A DNA stretch of 64,000 bases from Sandaracinobacteroides sp039808025 (GTDB lineage Bacteria; Pseudomonadota; Alphaproteobacteria; Sphingomonadales; Sphingomonadaceae), in the NCBI GenBank assembly GCA_039808025.1, contig JBDHSK010000003.1:62001-126000 (forward strand), written 5' to 3'. Shown piece after piece: positions 41,259-51,034 of the stretch (its first letter is position 1; each line of letters starts with the position of its first letter). The notes under the pieces are model-generated. The model did no database searches. It was given only the letters and a program-made list of their open reading frames with translations, and was not told where the DNA came from. Position numbers and translations under genes: made by a program.

Positions 41259-41537
41259 CCGACACACCGGTGCACGTTCAGGCGTGTCGAAACTGCGAGG
41301 ATCAACCGCTGCTCCGGCCTGACGAGCCTGTTGCAATCTGGTGCCTGGCCCACCGGATCGTGATGGCAGAGGTGTGGGCGGGCAGGGGCGGGAAGGCGGT
41401 GGTGTAGCCCGTCTCACTGGAAAGCGGTGGCTGACCAGTTGCGGGAACCAGCAGGGGCTGGAAAGCCGGCCGGGCGGCGATACTGGCGACGTGGCGCAAC
41501 GATGGCTGTTGTCAGGCGCTGCCTGAACGCTTGCCGA

Positions 41538-42776
41538 TCAGCCGATTTCACCACGCAGCAATGGCGGTTTGTCGCCCGATTCACCGCGGGCGACTGCCAT
41601 GAACCCGCGGCGCAACGGGCCGATGCGGTTGACACCGGCCAACCCAAGCGACCGGACGGCTTTTGCGGTGCGCCCGCGTATCGCGAACAACCGCGTGAGG
41701 CTGTCGGTGGCGAAGCCGGTAGCGGAATTGTCACTGCGCCGCCAGGTTTCATAGCGGCGTGCCACGTCGGGGTGGCCGGGGTCGAGCCCGGAACGCACCG
41801 ACGACGACAGCACTTCGGCAAGTGCGGCGACATCGCGCAGCCCCATGTTCAGCCCTTGCCCGGCAATCGGGTGAACGCCGTGGGCGGAGTCGCCCACCAG
41901 AATCAGTCGCTCTGCCCAATAGCGTTCGGCATGGTGGAACCCCAGCGGATACGACATCGGTTTGACCAGCAGTTCTATGTCGCCCAGCGCTCCGCCCATG
42001 CGTTTGGCCACCTCGTGGGCGATCGCTCGCTGCGACAATGCCAAAACGCCGGGCGCATCTTCGGGGCGCACCGTCCACACCATGGCCGAACGGTGACGGC
42101 CATCGGGAAGATCGTTCATCGGCAACTGGGCAAAGGGGCCATCGGGGTAGAACAGCTCTGATGCGATCTGGTCGTGCGGGTGTTCATGGGTGAACACCGA
42201 GACCAGCCCGGTCGCCTTGTAGTGCCAGCGCGCCGTCCTGATCCCGGCGGAAGTGCGCAGGAACGAGTTGCGGCCATCGGCAGCAAGGATGACGGGGGCG
42301 CGCAGGGTTTCACCCGACGCCAGCACGACCTCGGCGGCGTAAGGCCCGCGGTTCACCCGGGCAATCCTGGCGGGCGCCACCAGGCGGATGCGCGGCTCGG
42401 CCCGCACCGCTGCCAGCAGCCCGCCGCGCAGGGTGCGGTTTTCCAGCATGATTCCCAGTGGTTCGGCGGGTTCGGCTTCGGCAGAGTCGAAGTCGAGATG
42501 GCGGGTCGACAGGCCATCGGCCACATGGATACGGCGGATCGGGCAACCCTCGCGGTCAAGCAGGTCGCCAAGCCCCAGAGCGCGCAACATCCGTGCAACC
42601 GACGAGGCAATGGCCGAAACCCGCCCGTCGAACCCGGGGGCGAGGTGGGAATCAGGGTCGGCACGCTCGACCAATATGGTCGGCAGATCGTGGGCAGCGA
42701 GCGCCAGTGCCAGCGTAAGCCCGGCAAGGCCGCCGCCAACGATGATTGCGTCGGGAGAAAAGGAAGGGGTTGCCAT
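41538..42776 (-). CDS. UbiH/UbiF/COQ6-family FAD-dependent hydroxylase
   Basis: A 412-residue flavoprotein monooxygenase from ATG 42776 (a GTG two codons earlier is possible). It has G-G-G-L-A-G-L-T-L near residue 14, the D-G-R-V-S-A-I-A motif near 50, and the second FAD motif L-V-G-D-S-A-H-G-V-H-P-I-A-G-Q-G-L-N near 288. Members hydroxylate the ubiquinone ring. No other ubi gene is nearby, so the exact ring position cannot be assigned. Confidence 0.92.
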   Translation of the reverse strand: MATPSFSPDAIIVGGGLAGLTLALALAAHDLPTILVERADPDSHLAPGFDGRVSAIASSVARMLRALGLGDLLDREGCPIRRIHVADGLSTRHLDFDSAEAEPAEPLGIMLENRTLRGGLLAAVRAEPRIRLVAPARIARVNRGPYAAEVVLASGETLRAPVILAADGRNSFLRTSAGIRTARWHYKATGLVSVFTHEHPHDQIASELFYPDGPFAQLPMNDLPDGRHRSAMVWTVRPEDAPGVLALSQRAIAHEVAKRMGGALGDIELLVKPMSYPLGFHHAERYWAERLILVGDSAHGVHPIAGQGLNMGLRDVAALAEVLSSSVRSGLDPGHPDVARRYETWRRSDNSATGFATDSLTRLFAIRGRTAKAVRSLGLAGVNRIGPLRRGFMAVARGESGDKPPLLRGEIG

Positions 42777-42997
42777 GCCCACAGTCTAGCGGCGGCAATG
42801 ACCGGTTTCCAGCCTGCTCCGCCGACGGGTTGCCAGGCCTGAACCGGATGGCGACTGGCAGGTGACGAAAATTATATGCAGTGCAGCAAAATGGCGTAGA
42901 AATTACCAGAATGATGTGGCAACACTGGTGTCGATCAGGCAACCGTTGCGGGCGTCGGGCCGGCGGGGGTTGTCGCTTCCAGACCGGGGACCAGGCC

Positions 42998-43336
42998 ATG
43001 AAAAAGGTTGAAGCCGTCATCAAACCGTTCAAGCTGGATGAAGTGAAGGAAGCGCTGCATGAAGTGGGCGTTTCCGGAATTACCGTTACGGAAGCCAAGG
43101 GGTTCGGTCGTCAGAAGGGCCATACCGAGCTTTATCGCGGTGCGGAATATGTCGTAGATTTTCTGCCCAAGGTCCGTCTTGAGGTGGTCGTCGATGATGG
43201 TCAGGTCGATCGCATCGTCGAGGCGATCTCGACGGCGGCGCGCACCGGGCGAATCGGTGATGGCAAGATCTTCGTGTCGAACATCGAGCGGGCGATCCGC
43301 ATCCGCACGGGCGAGACCGACCTTGACGCCATCTGA
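42998..43336 (+). CDS. glnB: Nitrogen regulatory protein P-II
   Basis: A 112-residue P-II protein from ATG 42998, starting MKKVEAVIKPFKLDEVKEAL. The T-loop G-F-G-R-Q-K-G-H-T-E-L-Y-R-G-A-E-Y with the uridylylated Tyr51 and the C-terminal G-R-I-G-D-G-K-I-F-V and R-T-G-E motifs are intact. It senses ATP/ADP, 2-oxoglutarate and, via GlnD, glutamine. It lies 197 bases upstream of glnA, the usual alphaproteobacterial glnBA pair. Confidence 0.97.
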   Translation: MKKVEAVIKPFKLDEVKEALHEVGVSGITVTEAKGFGRQKGHTELYRGAEYVVDFLPKVRLEVVVDDGQVDRIVEAISTAARTGRIGDGKIFVSNIERAIRIRTGETDLDAI

Positions 43337-43461
43337 CGCCCCGGTGCGGATCCGGGTTCCCAGCGGCGTGCCCCCGCCTCTGCCGGTTGCGGGTGGCCCG
43401 CTGCTTTCAGCAGGTTCGCCCGGCCTGTCGCCGCAGGCCCACCATACCAGAGGCTTACCAG

Positions 43462-43475
43462 AATAACCGGTTATT
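43462..43475. promoter_or_regulatory. Perfect 14-bp palindrome upstream of glnA
   Basis: AATAACC-GGTTATT lies 58 bases before the glnA start, in the glnB-glnA gap. Its AT-rich arms stand out from the GC-rich context, so it may be an operator; it does not match the NtrC consensus. Confidence 0.45.
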
Positions 43476-43533
43476 TCAGCTCAATTGGTGCGGCTGCCAC
43501 CAGGTGCGGCCCGCCTGCCCAGAAGAGGATCAT

Positions 43534-44946
43534 ATGGCCAATACCGCTTCCGATATTCTGATGATGATGCACGAGCAGGAGATCGAATGGGTCGACCTGC
43601 GCTTCACCGACCCGCGTGGCAAATGGCAGCACCTGACCATGGCGGCACGGGTGATCAACGAAGACAATCTCGTGGAAGGCTTCATGTTCGACGGATCGTC
43701 GATTGGTGGCTGGAAGGTCATCAACGAATCCGACATGGTTCTGAAGCCCGATCTCGACGCCGTTTATGCCGACCCGTTCAGCGCCACGCCGATGCTGGTG
43801 CTGGTGTGTGATGTGGTGGAACCGGCAACCGGTGAACTGTATGGCCGCGACCCGCGCTCGACCGCCAAGCGCGCCGAGGCCTATCTGAAATCGACGGGAA
43901 TCGGTGACACCGTCTATGTCGGCCCCGAGGCCGAGTTCTTCATGTTCGATGACGTGAAGTTCGGCCATGCCTACAACACCAGCTATTACAGCTTCGACGA
44001 TGTCGAACTGCCCACCAACACCGGGCGCAACTATGAAGAGGGTAATCTGGGCCACCGGCCGCGTGCCAAGGGCGGCTATTTCCCGGTGGCGCCAGTCGAT
44101 TCGGCCACCGATATCCGTGCCGAGATGGTCGACACCATGCTGAAGATGGGCCTGCCGTGCGACAAGCACCATCATGAGGTGGCGGCGGCTCAGCACGAGC
44201 TGGGGCTGGAATTCGGAACGCTGGTGGAAACCGCCGACCGCATGCAGGTGTACAAATATGTCGTGCATATGGTGGCGCAGGCCTATGGCAAGACGGCGAC
44301 CTTCATGCCCAAGCCGGTGAAGGAAGACAATGGCTCAGGCATGCACACCCATATGTCGATCTGGTCGAAGGGCAAGCCGCTCTTTGCCGGTGAAGGCTAT
44401 GCCGGCCTGTCGGAAACCGCGCTCTATTTCATTGGCGGCATCATCAAGCACGCCAAGGCCTGCAATGCCTTCACCAACCCCAGCACCAACAGCTACAAGC
44501 GATTGGTTCCGGGCTATGAAGCACCGGTGCTGCTGGCCTATTCGGGGCGCAACCGCTCGGCTTCGTGCCGCATTCCCTATGGCACGGGCGCCAAGGCCAA
44601 GCGCGTGGAAGTGCGCTTCCCTGACCCGGCCGCCAACCCCTATCTTGCCTATGCGGCGCTGATGATGGCCGGGCTCGACGGTATCGAGAACCGCATTCAC
44701 CCCGGCCCGGCGATGGACAAGAACCTCTATGACCTGCCGCCCAGGGAACTGAAGAAGGTGCCGACGGTGTGCGGGTCGCTGCGCGAGGCGCTGGCGGCGC
44801 TCGACAAGGGCCGCGCCTTCCTCACCAAGGGTGGCGTGTTCACCGACGACCAGATCGACAGCTACATCAGCCTGAAGATGGACGAGGTGATGCGCTGGGA
44901 GACGACGCCAACGCCGGCGGAATTCGACATGTATTTCAGCTGCTGA
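43534..44946 (+). CDS. glnA: Type I glutamine synthetase
   Basis: A 470-residue enzyme from ATG 43534, behind AGAAGAGGA. It makes glutamine from glutamate, ammonia and ATP. M-F-D-G-S-S-I near residue 50, the P-E-A-E-F-F metal site, K-P-V-K-E-D-N-G-S-G-M-H near 265, the N-R-S-A-S-C-R-I-P segment and the adenylylation motif N-L-Y399-D-L-P-P are present, so it is a dodecameric, adenylylation-regulated GSI. The preceding PII gene and this Tyr point to GlnE/GlnD-type control. Confidence 0.98.
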   Translation: MANTASDILMMMHEQEIEWVDLRFTDPRGKWQHLTMAARVINEDNLVEGFMFDGSSIGGWKVINESDMVLKPDLDAVYADPFSATPMLVLVCDVVEPATGELYGRDPRSTAKRAEAYLKSTGIGDTVYVGPEAEFFMFDDVKFGHAYNTSYYSFDDVELPTNTGRNYEEGNLGHRPRAKGGYFPVAPVDSATDIRAEMVDTMLKMGLPCDKHHHEVAAAQHELGLEFGTLVETADRMQVYKYVVHMVAQAYGKTATFMPKPVKEDNGSGMHTHMSIWSKGKPLFAGEGYAGLSETALYFIGGIIKHAKACNAFTNPSTNSYKRLVPGYEAPVLLAYSGRNRSASCRIPYGTGAKAKRVEVRFPDPAANPYLAYAALMMAGLDGIENRIHPGPAMDKNLYDLPPRELKKVPTVCGSLREALAALDKGRAFLTKGGVFTDDQIDSYISLKMDEVMRWETTPTPAEFDMYFSC

Positions 44947-45146
44947 AACGGCGGGCAGGCGACGCCCGCGGGTGCCGCCTGCCCGATATTGCACCGGACA
45001 GGTAAATATTTTTCTCGACTGTCCTTGAAATCTGTTCGCAGAAGGTCCATTTACCATTTGCGGGTTGGCCTTATCCCCCTTTTGCCGACTCGCTTGACGT
45101 CACCGCTGTCTGACGATGGTGCTGGCGTCACCTCCCTGAACCCTGG

Positions 45147-45178
45147 CCGCCGCGCTGGCATGGCGCGGCGGTTTTTTT
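45147..45178 (+). terminator. Rho-independent terminator
   Basis: CCGCCGCGC (45147-45155) and GCGCGGCGG (45163-45171) form a perfect 9-bp stem with a 7-base loop, followed by seven T (45172-45178). It lies 200 bases after glnA and works on the + strand only, so it ends glnA or an unknown small transcript. Confidence 0.85.
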
Positions 45179-45229
45179 CTGCCCGTACCGTCAGGCTGAT
45201 GACCGGGGATCGTGGTGGCAGCCTGGCCT

Positions 45230-46624
45230 TCATTCCCAGTGATATGGAATGGCCCGGCGCAACGCCGGGTCAAGCTGCATGGCCACTCCGCGTGGTGGCT
45301 GGGAGCGCTGGCGACAGTCGGTACGGCGGCAGCCGGCACAATCCGGGCCGATCCGCTCAGCCGGGCCATCCGGGTTGATGTGGGCGGCATAGGTCAGTGC
45401 GCCGGCATGCTCGACACTGCAGGCAAGCACGATGGCAAAGCGCGCTGCTTCGCCGCCATGAGGGGCGATTTGCGGGCGTACGGTGCGGGCGATGGCGAAA
45501 ATGCGTTCGCCGCCCTCGGTCTCGGCCAGCTGGGTGAGGATGCGGGTGGGCTGCTCGAAGGCGGCATGCAGAATGAACAGCGGGCAATGGCCGCCACTGC
45601 TGGCAAAGGGCAGATGCCCGGCGGCATAGCGTTTGGAAATCTGCCCGGCGCGATCGGCACGCAGCATCAGGAACGGAATGCCTCGGGCGCCGGGGCGTTG
45701 CAGGGTGGTCAGCCGGTGCGCCACCTGCTCGAACCCGGCGGCAAAGCGTGCCTGCAGGATCTCCATGTCATAGCCAAGCTGTTCAGCGGCCAGATGAAAG
45801 CGCCCATAGGGCATCATCAGCGCCGCCGCCCAGTAGTTGGCCAGGTTGGCGGCCAAAAGGTTGCTGGCGAACGGGTCAGCCGGCGCCAGGCGTGCTGCCG
45901 CCGTTGCCACCTCGGCGGCAATCTCGGCACCGGCTTCCAGACGCGCCAGTTCCGCGCACAAATGGAATGTGCGGGAGGCGCCATCGAGGACTTCCGACAG
46001 GTGCAGCTGGCGGTTGTGCATGTCGTGCCGGCGCAGCAGGCCGGGCATGACATCGAACGGAAGCACCCGCACATGCAGGTTGTGGCGCTGGCGCAGCCGG
46101 TCGCGCACGGCGGCATCGAGGGGTTGTCCGCCAAGGCGCAGGCTGTCCGCCAGGATTTCGGCATGGCGATCGAGGGAGTCGAAGTGATTGCCGCGTTCCA
46201 GCATATGGTCGCGCACCAGATCAAGCGGCGAGGGTGGAGCAGCGTCTGCACCCGCAGACCGCGACGATTCGGCTAGGCGCAGCAGCGCGACGGCGATGTC
46301 CGGATGATTTTCCGTGAATTCATGCAGTTCGCTGCGTCCGACTGTCATTCCCGCTGCCGCCAGTGCCTTGCTGACATCATCGGTGCGACGGTCACTGTCG
46401 GCGGTGGTGAACTGGCGGATATCGACATCATAGACATCGGCCATGCGCAGCAGCACCGCTGCCGTGATCGGCCGCTGATTGCGCTCGATCAGGTTCAGGT
46501 ACGACAATGAGACGCCCAGATCATCGGCCATGCGGCTCTGGGTGAGTCCGAGACTGGTGCGCAGCCGTCGCACCCGTCCGCCAGCGAACAGCTTGCCAAC
46601 CGGTGATGGTGCCGGGGTTGTCAT
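45230..46624 (-). CDS. ScfR/RamB-type XRE regulator of short-chain acyl-CoA metabolism
   Basis: A 464-residue protein with three parts: an XRE helix-turn-helix at residues 15-75 (L-R-T-S-L-G-L-T-Q-S-R-M-A, then S-L-S-Y-L-N-L-I-E-R-N-Q-R), an ImmA/IrrE-like middle domain (H-L-C-A-E-L-A-R-L at about 215), and a C-terminal domain with C-A-G-C-R-R-T-D-C-R-Q-R. This is the type called RamB or ScfR/MccR that controls glyoxylate-cycle or methylcitrate genes and senses acyl-CoA. It is divergent from isocitrate lyase, its likely target, across a 159-bp gap with dyads next to its own start codon. Confidence 0.9.
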   Translation of the reverse strand: MTTPAPSPVGKLFAGGRVRRLRTSLGLTQSRMADDLGVSLSYLNLIERNQRPITAAVLLRMADVYDVDIRQFTTADSDRRTDDVSKALAAAGMTVGRSELHEFTENHPDIAVALLRLAESSRSAGADAAPPSPLDLVRDHMLERGNHFDSLDRHAEILADSLRLGGQPLDAAVRDRLRQRHNLHVRVLPFDVMPGLLRRHDMHNRQLHLSEVLDGASRTFHLCAELARLEAGAEIAAEVATAAARLAPADPFASNLLAANLANYWAAALMMPYGRFHLAAEQLGYDMEILQARFAAGFEQVAHRLTTLQRPGARGIPFLMLRADRAGQISKRYAAGHLPFASSGGHCPLFILHAAFEQPTRILTQLAETEGGERIFAIARTVRPQIAPHGGEAARFAIVLACSVEHAGALTYAAHINPDGPAERIGPDCAGCRRTDCRQRSQPPRGVAMQLDPALRRAIPYHWE

Positions 46625-46625
46625 G

Positions 46626-46638
46626 GTAAATTATTTAC
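46626..46638. promoter_or_regulatory. Palindrome at the start of the ScfR-type gene (putative autoregulatory operator)
   Basis: GTAAAT-T-ATTTAC is a perfect 13-bp palindrome one base upstream of the ATG of the ScfR-type gene. The same GTAAAT core recurs near aceA (46750-46767). Its position would block transcription or initiation of the regulator gene. Confidence 0.55.
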
Positions 46639-46641
46639 TGT

Positions 46642-46661
46642 TTGACAAAAAATCTTGTCAA
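46642..46661. promoter_or_regulatory. TTGACAA inverted repeat (overlapping divergent promoter -35 elements)
   Basis: TTGACAA (46642-46648) and TTGTCAA (46655-46661) are separated by 6 bases. Each arm contains a consensus -35 TTGACA, one on each strand, so the dyad may be both operator and back-to-back promoter core; clear -10 elements are not seen. Confidence 0.5.
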
Positions 46662-46749
46662 TATCCTACTGCTCAACGCGATTCCTTGCGAAGATACATA
46701 CAATTGAATTGACCTTTCACGCCAAGAGACAGCATGCTGTCGGCGGACG

Positions 46750-46767
46750 TTGTAAATTGTTTGTAAA
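46750..46767 (+). promoter_or_regulatory. Two TTGTAAA direct repeats before aceA
   Basis: TTGTAAA occurs at 46750-46756 and 46761-46767, 11 bp apart (one helical turn), just ahead of the AAGGAG ribosome site (46772-46777) of aceA. They share the GTAAA core with the palindrome at 46626-46638, fitting a common regulator. Confidence 0.5.
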
Positions 46768-46783
46768 CACCAAGGAGCATCTG

Positions 46784-48061
<1,278 letters not shown>

Positions 48062-48084
48062 CCGGCCACGCCCGCTTCAGGGTC

Positions 48085-48112
48085 GCCCGCTGCAGCTTCG
48101 GTTGCAGCGGGC
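48085..48112 (+). terminator. Hairpin with UUCG tetraloop after aceA
   Basis: GCCCGCTGCA (48085-48094) pairs with TGCAGCGGGC (48103-48112); the loop closes as C-TTCG-G. It is 24 bases after the aceA stop and is followed by GTTTGCCGTTT, a broken T tract, so it is a likely terminator and RNA-stabilising structure. Confidence 0.7.
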
Positions 48113-48216
48113 GTTTGCCGTTTGGCGAAGGCGGCTTTTGCTGGCACAACACCAGCCGGCGCCAGACGATGAAGAACAGCCACTGAAGGAAAGCCGATGA
48201 TGGTGGAGCGCAAGCG

Positions 48217-49443
48217 ATGACAGAGCCTTGGGCAAGGCGGTTGCCGGTCGCGGCTATTGCCATCATGCTGGCTGCCACCATGACGACCCCGGATCCGACG
48301 TTCGCTGCTGCCGCCCCGGCGGCGGTTGCCACTGCTGCCACTGCTGCTCCCGTGCGCCCGCGGCAAGCCGGAATCCGCTTTGGTACCCTGCCCACCGGCC
48401 CCTTGAACAGCATCACCGATGTGGCGGGGGTGCTGGTTGGCCATGCCACCCTGGTGGAAGGGACACGGGTACACACCGGTGTCACGGCCATCCTGCCCCA
48501 TTCCGGCAACCTGTTTCAGGACAAGGTGCCAGCCGGGTTCGCGGTCGCCAACGGGTTCGGCAAGTTCGTGGGCAGCACCCAGATCATCGAGCTGGGAGAG
48601 ATCGAAACCCCGGTGATGCTCACCAACACCCTGTCGGTCCCGGAAGCGGCGGCCGCAGCGATCGCATGGACTCTGGCAATGCCCGGCAACGAAACGGTGC
48701 GTTCGGTGAACGCCGTGGTCGGTGAAACCAACGATGGCACCCTGAACGATATTCGCGCCCGGCAGGTGACCATGGAAACCGCGCTTGCAGCCATTGGTGA
48801 CGCCCGCTCTGGCGCCGTGGCGGAAGGGGCAGTGGGGGCCGGTGCCGGCACGGTGGCGTTCGGCTGGAAAGGGGGCATCGGCACCAGTTCGCGGCGGCTG
48901 CCGGAAACAGCCGGCGGCTATACCGTGGGGGTATTGGTGCAGAGCAATTTCGGCGGCGACCTGACCATCGCCGGCGTGCCAGTGGGGCAGCGGCTGGGTG
49001 CACCGTCAGCAACGGCCAGCCAGCGTGATGATCAGCCGGGGATGCAGCAGGCGCCCGGCGATGGCTCGATCGTCATCGTGGTGGCAACCGATGCGCCTTT
49101 GTCGGATCGCAACCTCAGGCGGCTCGCCAGCCGCACCTTCCTGGGGGTGGGGCGCACCGGTTCGGTCATCTCCAACGGTTCGGGGGATTATGCGCTGGCC
49201 TTTTCCGTGCATCCCGATGTCCGCCGCACTGCCGAACGGCGCCGACAGACGGCCAGCACCCCCGATGTCGGCAACGACCAGATGTCAGGGCTGTTCGCAG
49301 CCGTGGTAGAGGCGACCGAGGAGGCGATCATCAATTCGCTGTTTGCCGCAACCACCGTCGAGGGCCATCGGGCCACCATTCCGGCGCTTCCGGTCGCCCG
49401 CGTGCTTGCCATCATGAAGGAGGCCGGCCGGTTGCAGCCCTGA
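48217..49443 (+). CDS. DmpA-type P1 family aminopeptidase (periplasmic)
   Basis: A 408-residue Ntn-hydrolase-like enzyme of MEROPS family S58. A signal peptide (hydrophobic residues about 9-30, ending near F-A-A-A) predicts export. The family marks N-S-I-T-D-V-A-G-V, H-T-G-V-T-A-I and G-V-L-V-Q-S-N-F-G-G are seen. Self-cleavage is expected before Ser284 in G-D-G-S-I-V-I-V-V-A-T-D-A-P-L, which frees the nucleophile as in DmpA of Ochrobactrum (L-aminopeptidase/D-esterase, beta-peptides). It lies alone behind the aceA terminator. Confidence 0.92.
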   Translation: MTEPWARRLPVAAIAIMLAATMTTPDPTFAAAAPAAVATAATAAPVRPRQAGIRFGTLPTGPLNSITDVAGVLVGHATLVEGTRVHTGVTAILPHSGNLFQDKVPAGFAVANGFGKFVGSTQIIELGEIETPVMLTNTLSVPEAAAAAIAWTLAMPGNETVRSVNAVVGETNDGTLNDIRARQVTMETALAAIGDARSGAVAEGAVGAGAGTVAFGWKGGIGTSSRRLPETAGGYTVGVLVQSNFGGDLTIAGVPVGQRLGAPSATASQRDDQPGMQQAPGDGSIVIVVATDAPLSDRNLRRLASRTFLGVGRTGSVISNGSGDYALAFSVHPDVRRTAERRRQTASTPDVGNDQMSGLFAAVVEATEEAIINSLFAATTVEGHRATIPALPVARVLAIMKEAGRLQP

Positions 49444-49468
49444 GGGCGTGGGCCCTGTGGGTGCAGTA

Positions 49469-51034
49469 TCAGACCTGCGACAGGGCGCGGCGCCGGCGGT
49501 CAAAGCTGGTGGGGATGTTCAGGGCCTCGCGGTATTTGGTGACGGTGCGGCGTGCCACCTCGATCCCCTCATCCTGCAGCAGTTTCACCAGCTTGTCGTC
49601 GGACAGGGGCTTCAAGGGCGGTTCGGAGTCGATGAATGCCTTGATCCGCTGGCGCACCGCTTCGCTTGAGGTGTCGTCCTGTCCGCTGGCGCTCTGGATG
49701 GCCGAGGTGAAGAAATACTTCAGCTCGAACAGGCCGCGGTCGCACAGCAGATATTTGTTGCTGGTAACCCGGCTGACCGTTGATTCGTGCATGCCGATGG
49801 TTTCCGCCACCTGCCGCAGAGTCAGTGGTTTCAGGTGGCGCACGCCGTGCCGGAAGAACCCGGCCTGTTGTGCCACCAGTTCGGAGGCCACCTTGAGGAT
49901 GGTGGTTGCCCGCTGGTCGAGGGTGCGGATCAGCCATTGCGCGCGTGACAGGCACTGTTCGAGGAACTGCTGTTCGGCTTTGCTGCTGTCGTGGCGGTGG
50001 CCCTCGCCGTGCCGGATGCCGTGGGCGCTGATACGGGCCTGATAGCTGCGGTTGACGATGAGGCGTGGCAAAGTGGTGTTGTTCAGCTCAACGACGAAGC
50101 TGTCGTCATCTTTGCGGCTGTGACGGACGAACAGGTCGGGAACCACACCGATGGTTCGTCCGCCGCCGAACAGCAGGCCGGGTTTGGGGTTGTAGCTGCG
50201 CAGCTCGCGCAGCATGTCGGTAAGATCGTCCTGATCGACTTTGCACAGGCGGCGTAACTGTGCGAGATCACCGCGCGCCACCATCTCCAGATTGTCGATG
50301 AGGGCGGCCATGCACGGGTCGTAGCGGTTGGCCTCGCGCGCCTGCAGGGCGATGCATTCCGCAAGCGTGCGCGCCCCGACACCGGTTGGTTCGAACCCCT
50401 GAAGTATGGCCAGGCATCGTTCGATCTCGGCAAGGGGCAGGCCGAGGCGCCCGGCGATATCTTCAAGCGGTTCCGCCAGATAACCGGCCTCATCGAGCAG
50501 GGATACGAGGTGGGAGACGATGAGGAAATCCGCTTCGTCGAGCAGGGCAGCCTGCCGTTCGAGATGGCTGACGAGAGTGAGCGACTCTTCGGCCAACTGG
50601 TCGAAATCGAAGGCTTCCAGCGGCTCTGCCGGAGTGCCGGCATCGGCGACACTGTCGTGATGGAAGCGTTCCTCGACGAAATCGACATCGAGATCCTCGC
50701 CGGTGCTGCCCTGATCGTCGCCGATCCGGGTATCGAGACCCTCCTCTCCGGCAGCAGGGGTGGGCGCTGCTTCGGCATCCGGCGGCGTGCCGGAGTCAGG
50801 GTCAAGGGTAGCGGCCGCCTCGGAATCGGCGGTGTCTGCCTGTGCCCCGCCCTCGTCAGCGAACGCACTCTCGCCGTCGGCCATTTCCAGCAGCGGGTTG
50901 CTGTCGAGTTCGCTGGCGATCTCTCCCTGTAGTTCAAGGTTCGACAGCGTGAGCAACCGGATCGCCGCCTGCAGTTGCGGTGTCAGGACAAGGCTGGTGG
51001 TGGCCTTGAGATCGAGGCGCGGACCGAGGCTCAG
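49469..51034 (-). CDS. rpoN: RNA polymerase sigma-54 factor
   Basis: About 521 residues. The N-terminal region I (S-L-G-P-R-L-D-L-K-A-T-T-S-L-V-L-T-P-Q-L then I-R-L-L-T-L-S-N-L-E-L) is only recovered by starting at CTG 51034, which overlaps the lptB stop as CTGA; no ATG, GTG or TTG lies between the upstream in-frame stop and this point. An acidic linker (about residues 50-115), the core-binding domain, the HTH (T-I-G-M-H-E-S-T-V-S-R-V) and the RpoN box A-R-R-T-V-T-K-Y-R-E follow. A sigma-54 activator gene lies at 39712. Confidence 0.95.
   Translation of the reverse strand: MSLGPRLDLKATTSLVLTPQLQAAIRLLTLSNLELQGEIASELDSNPLLEMADGESAFADEGGAQADTADSEAAATLDPDSGTPPDAEAAPTPAAGEEGLDTRIGDDQGSTGEDLDVDFVEERFHHDSVADAGTPAEPLEAFDFDQLAEESLTLVSHLERQAALLDEADFLIVSHLVSLLDEAGYLAEPLEDIAGRLGLPLAEIERCLAILQGFEPTGVGARTLAECIALQAREANRYDPCMAALIDNLEMVARGDLAQLRRLCKVDQDDLTDMLRELRSYNPKPGLLFGGGRTIGVVPDLFVRHSRKDDDSFVVELNNTTLPRLIVNRSYQARISAHGIRHGEGHRHDSSKAEQQFLEQCLSRAQWLIRTLDQRATTILKVASELVAQQAGFFRHGVRHLKPLTLRQVAETIGMHESTVSRVTSNKYLLCDRGLFELKYFFTSAIQSASGQDDTSSEAVRQRIKAFIDSEPPLKPLSDDKLVKLLQDEGIEVARRTVTKYREALNIPTSFDRRRRALSQV

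Larger units (their letters stand above)
40861..41537. other. 677-bp repeat-rich intergenic stretch
   Basis: Between the sigma-54 activator and the UbiH-family gene I see only repeats: a 20-bp direct repeat (40951-40990), a 27-bp perfect direct repeat (41076-41129) and a run of 12-bp units (41163-41258). Several frames stay open across it on both strands, all of low complexity; none has a convincing start or family sequence. Confidence 0.65.

Noticed and set aside
41061..41363. Low-complexity open frames on both strands through the 12-bp repeat region
   Set aside because: Frames in several phases are open at once, which is a property of stop-free repeats and not evidence of coding.
42840..42998. 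A sigma-54 promoter before glnB
   Set aside because: TGGCA occurs twice but without TTGC at the required spacing.
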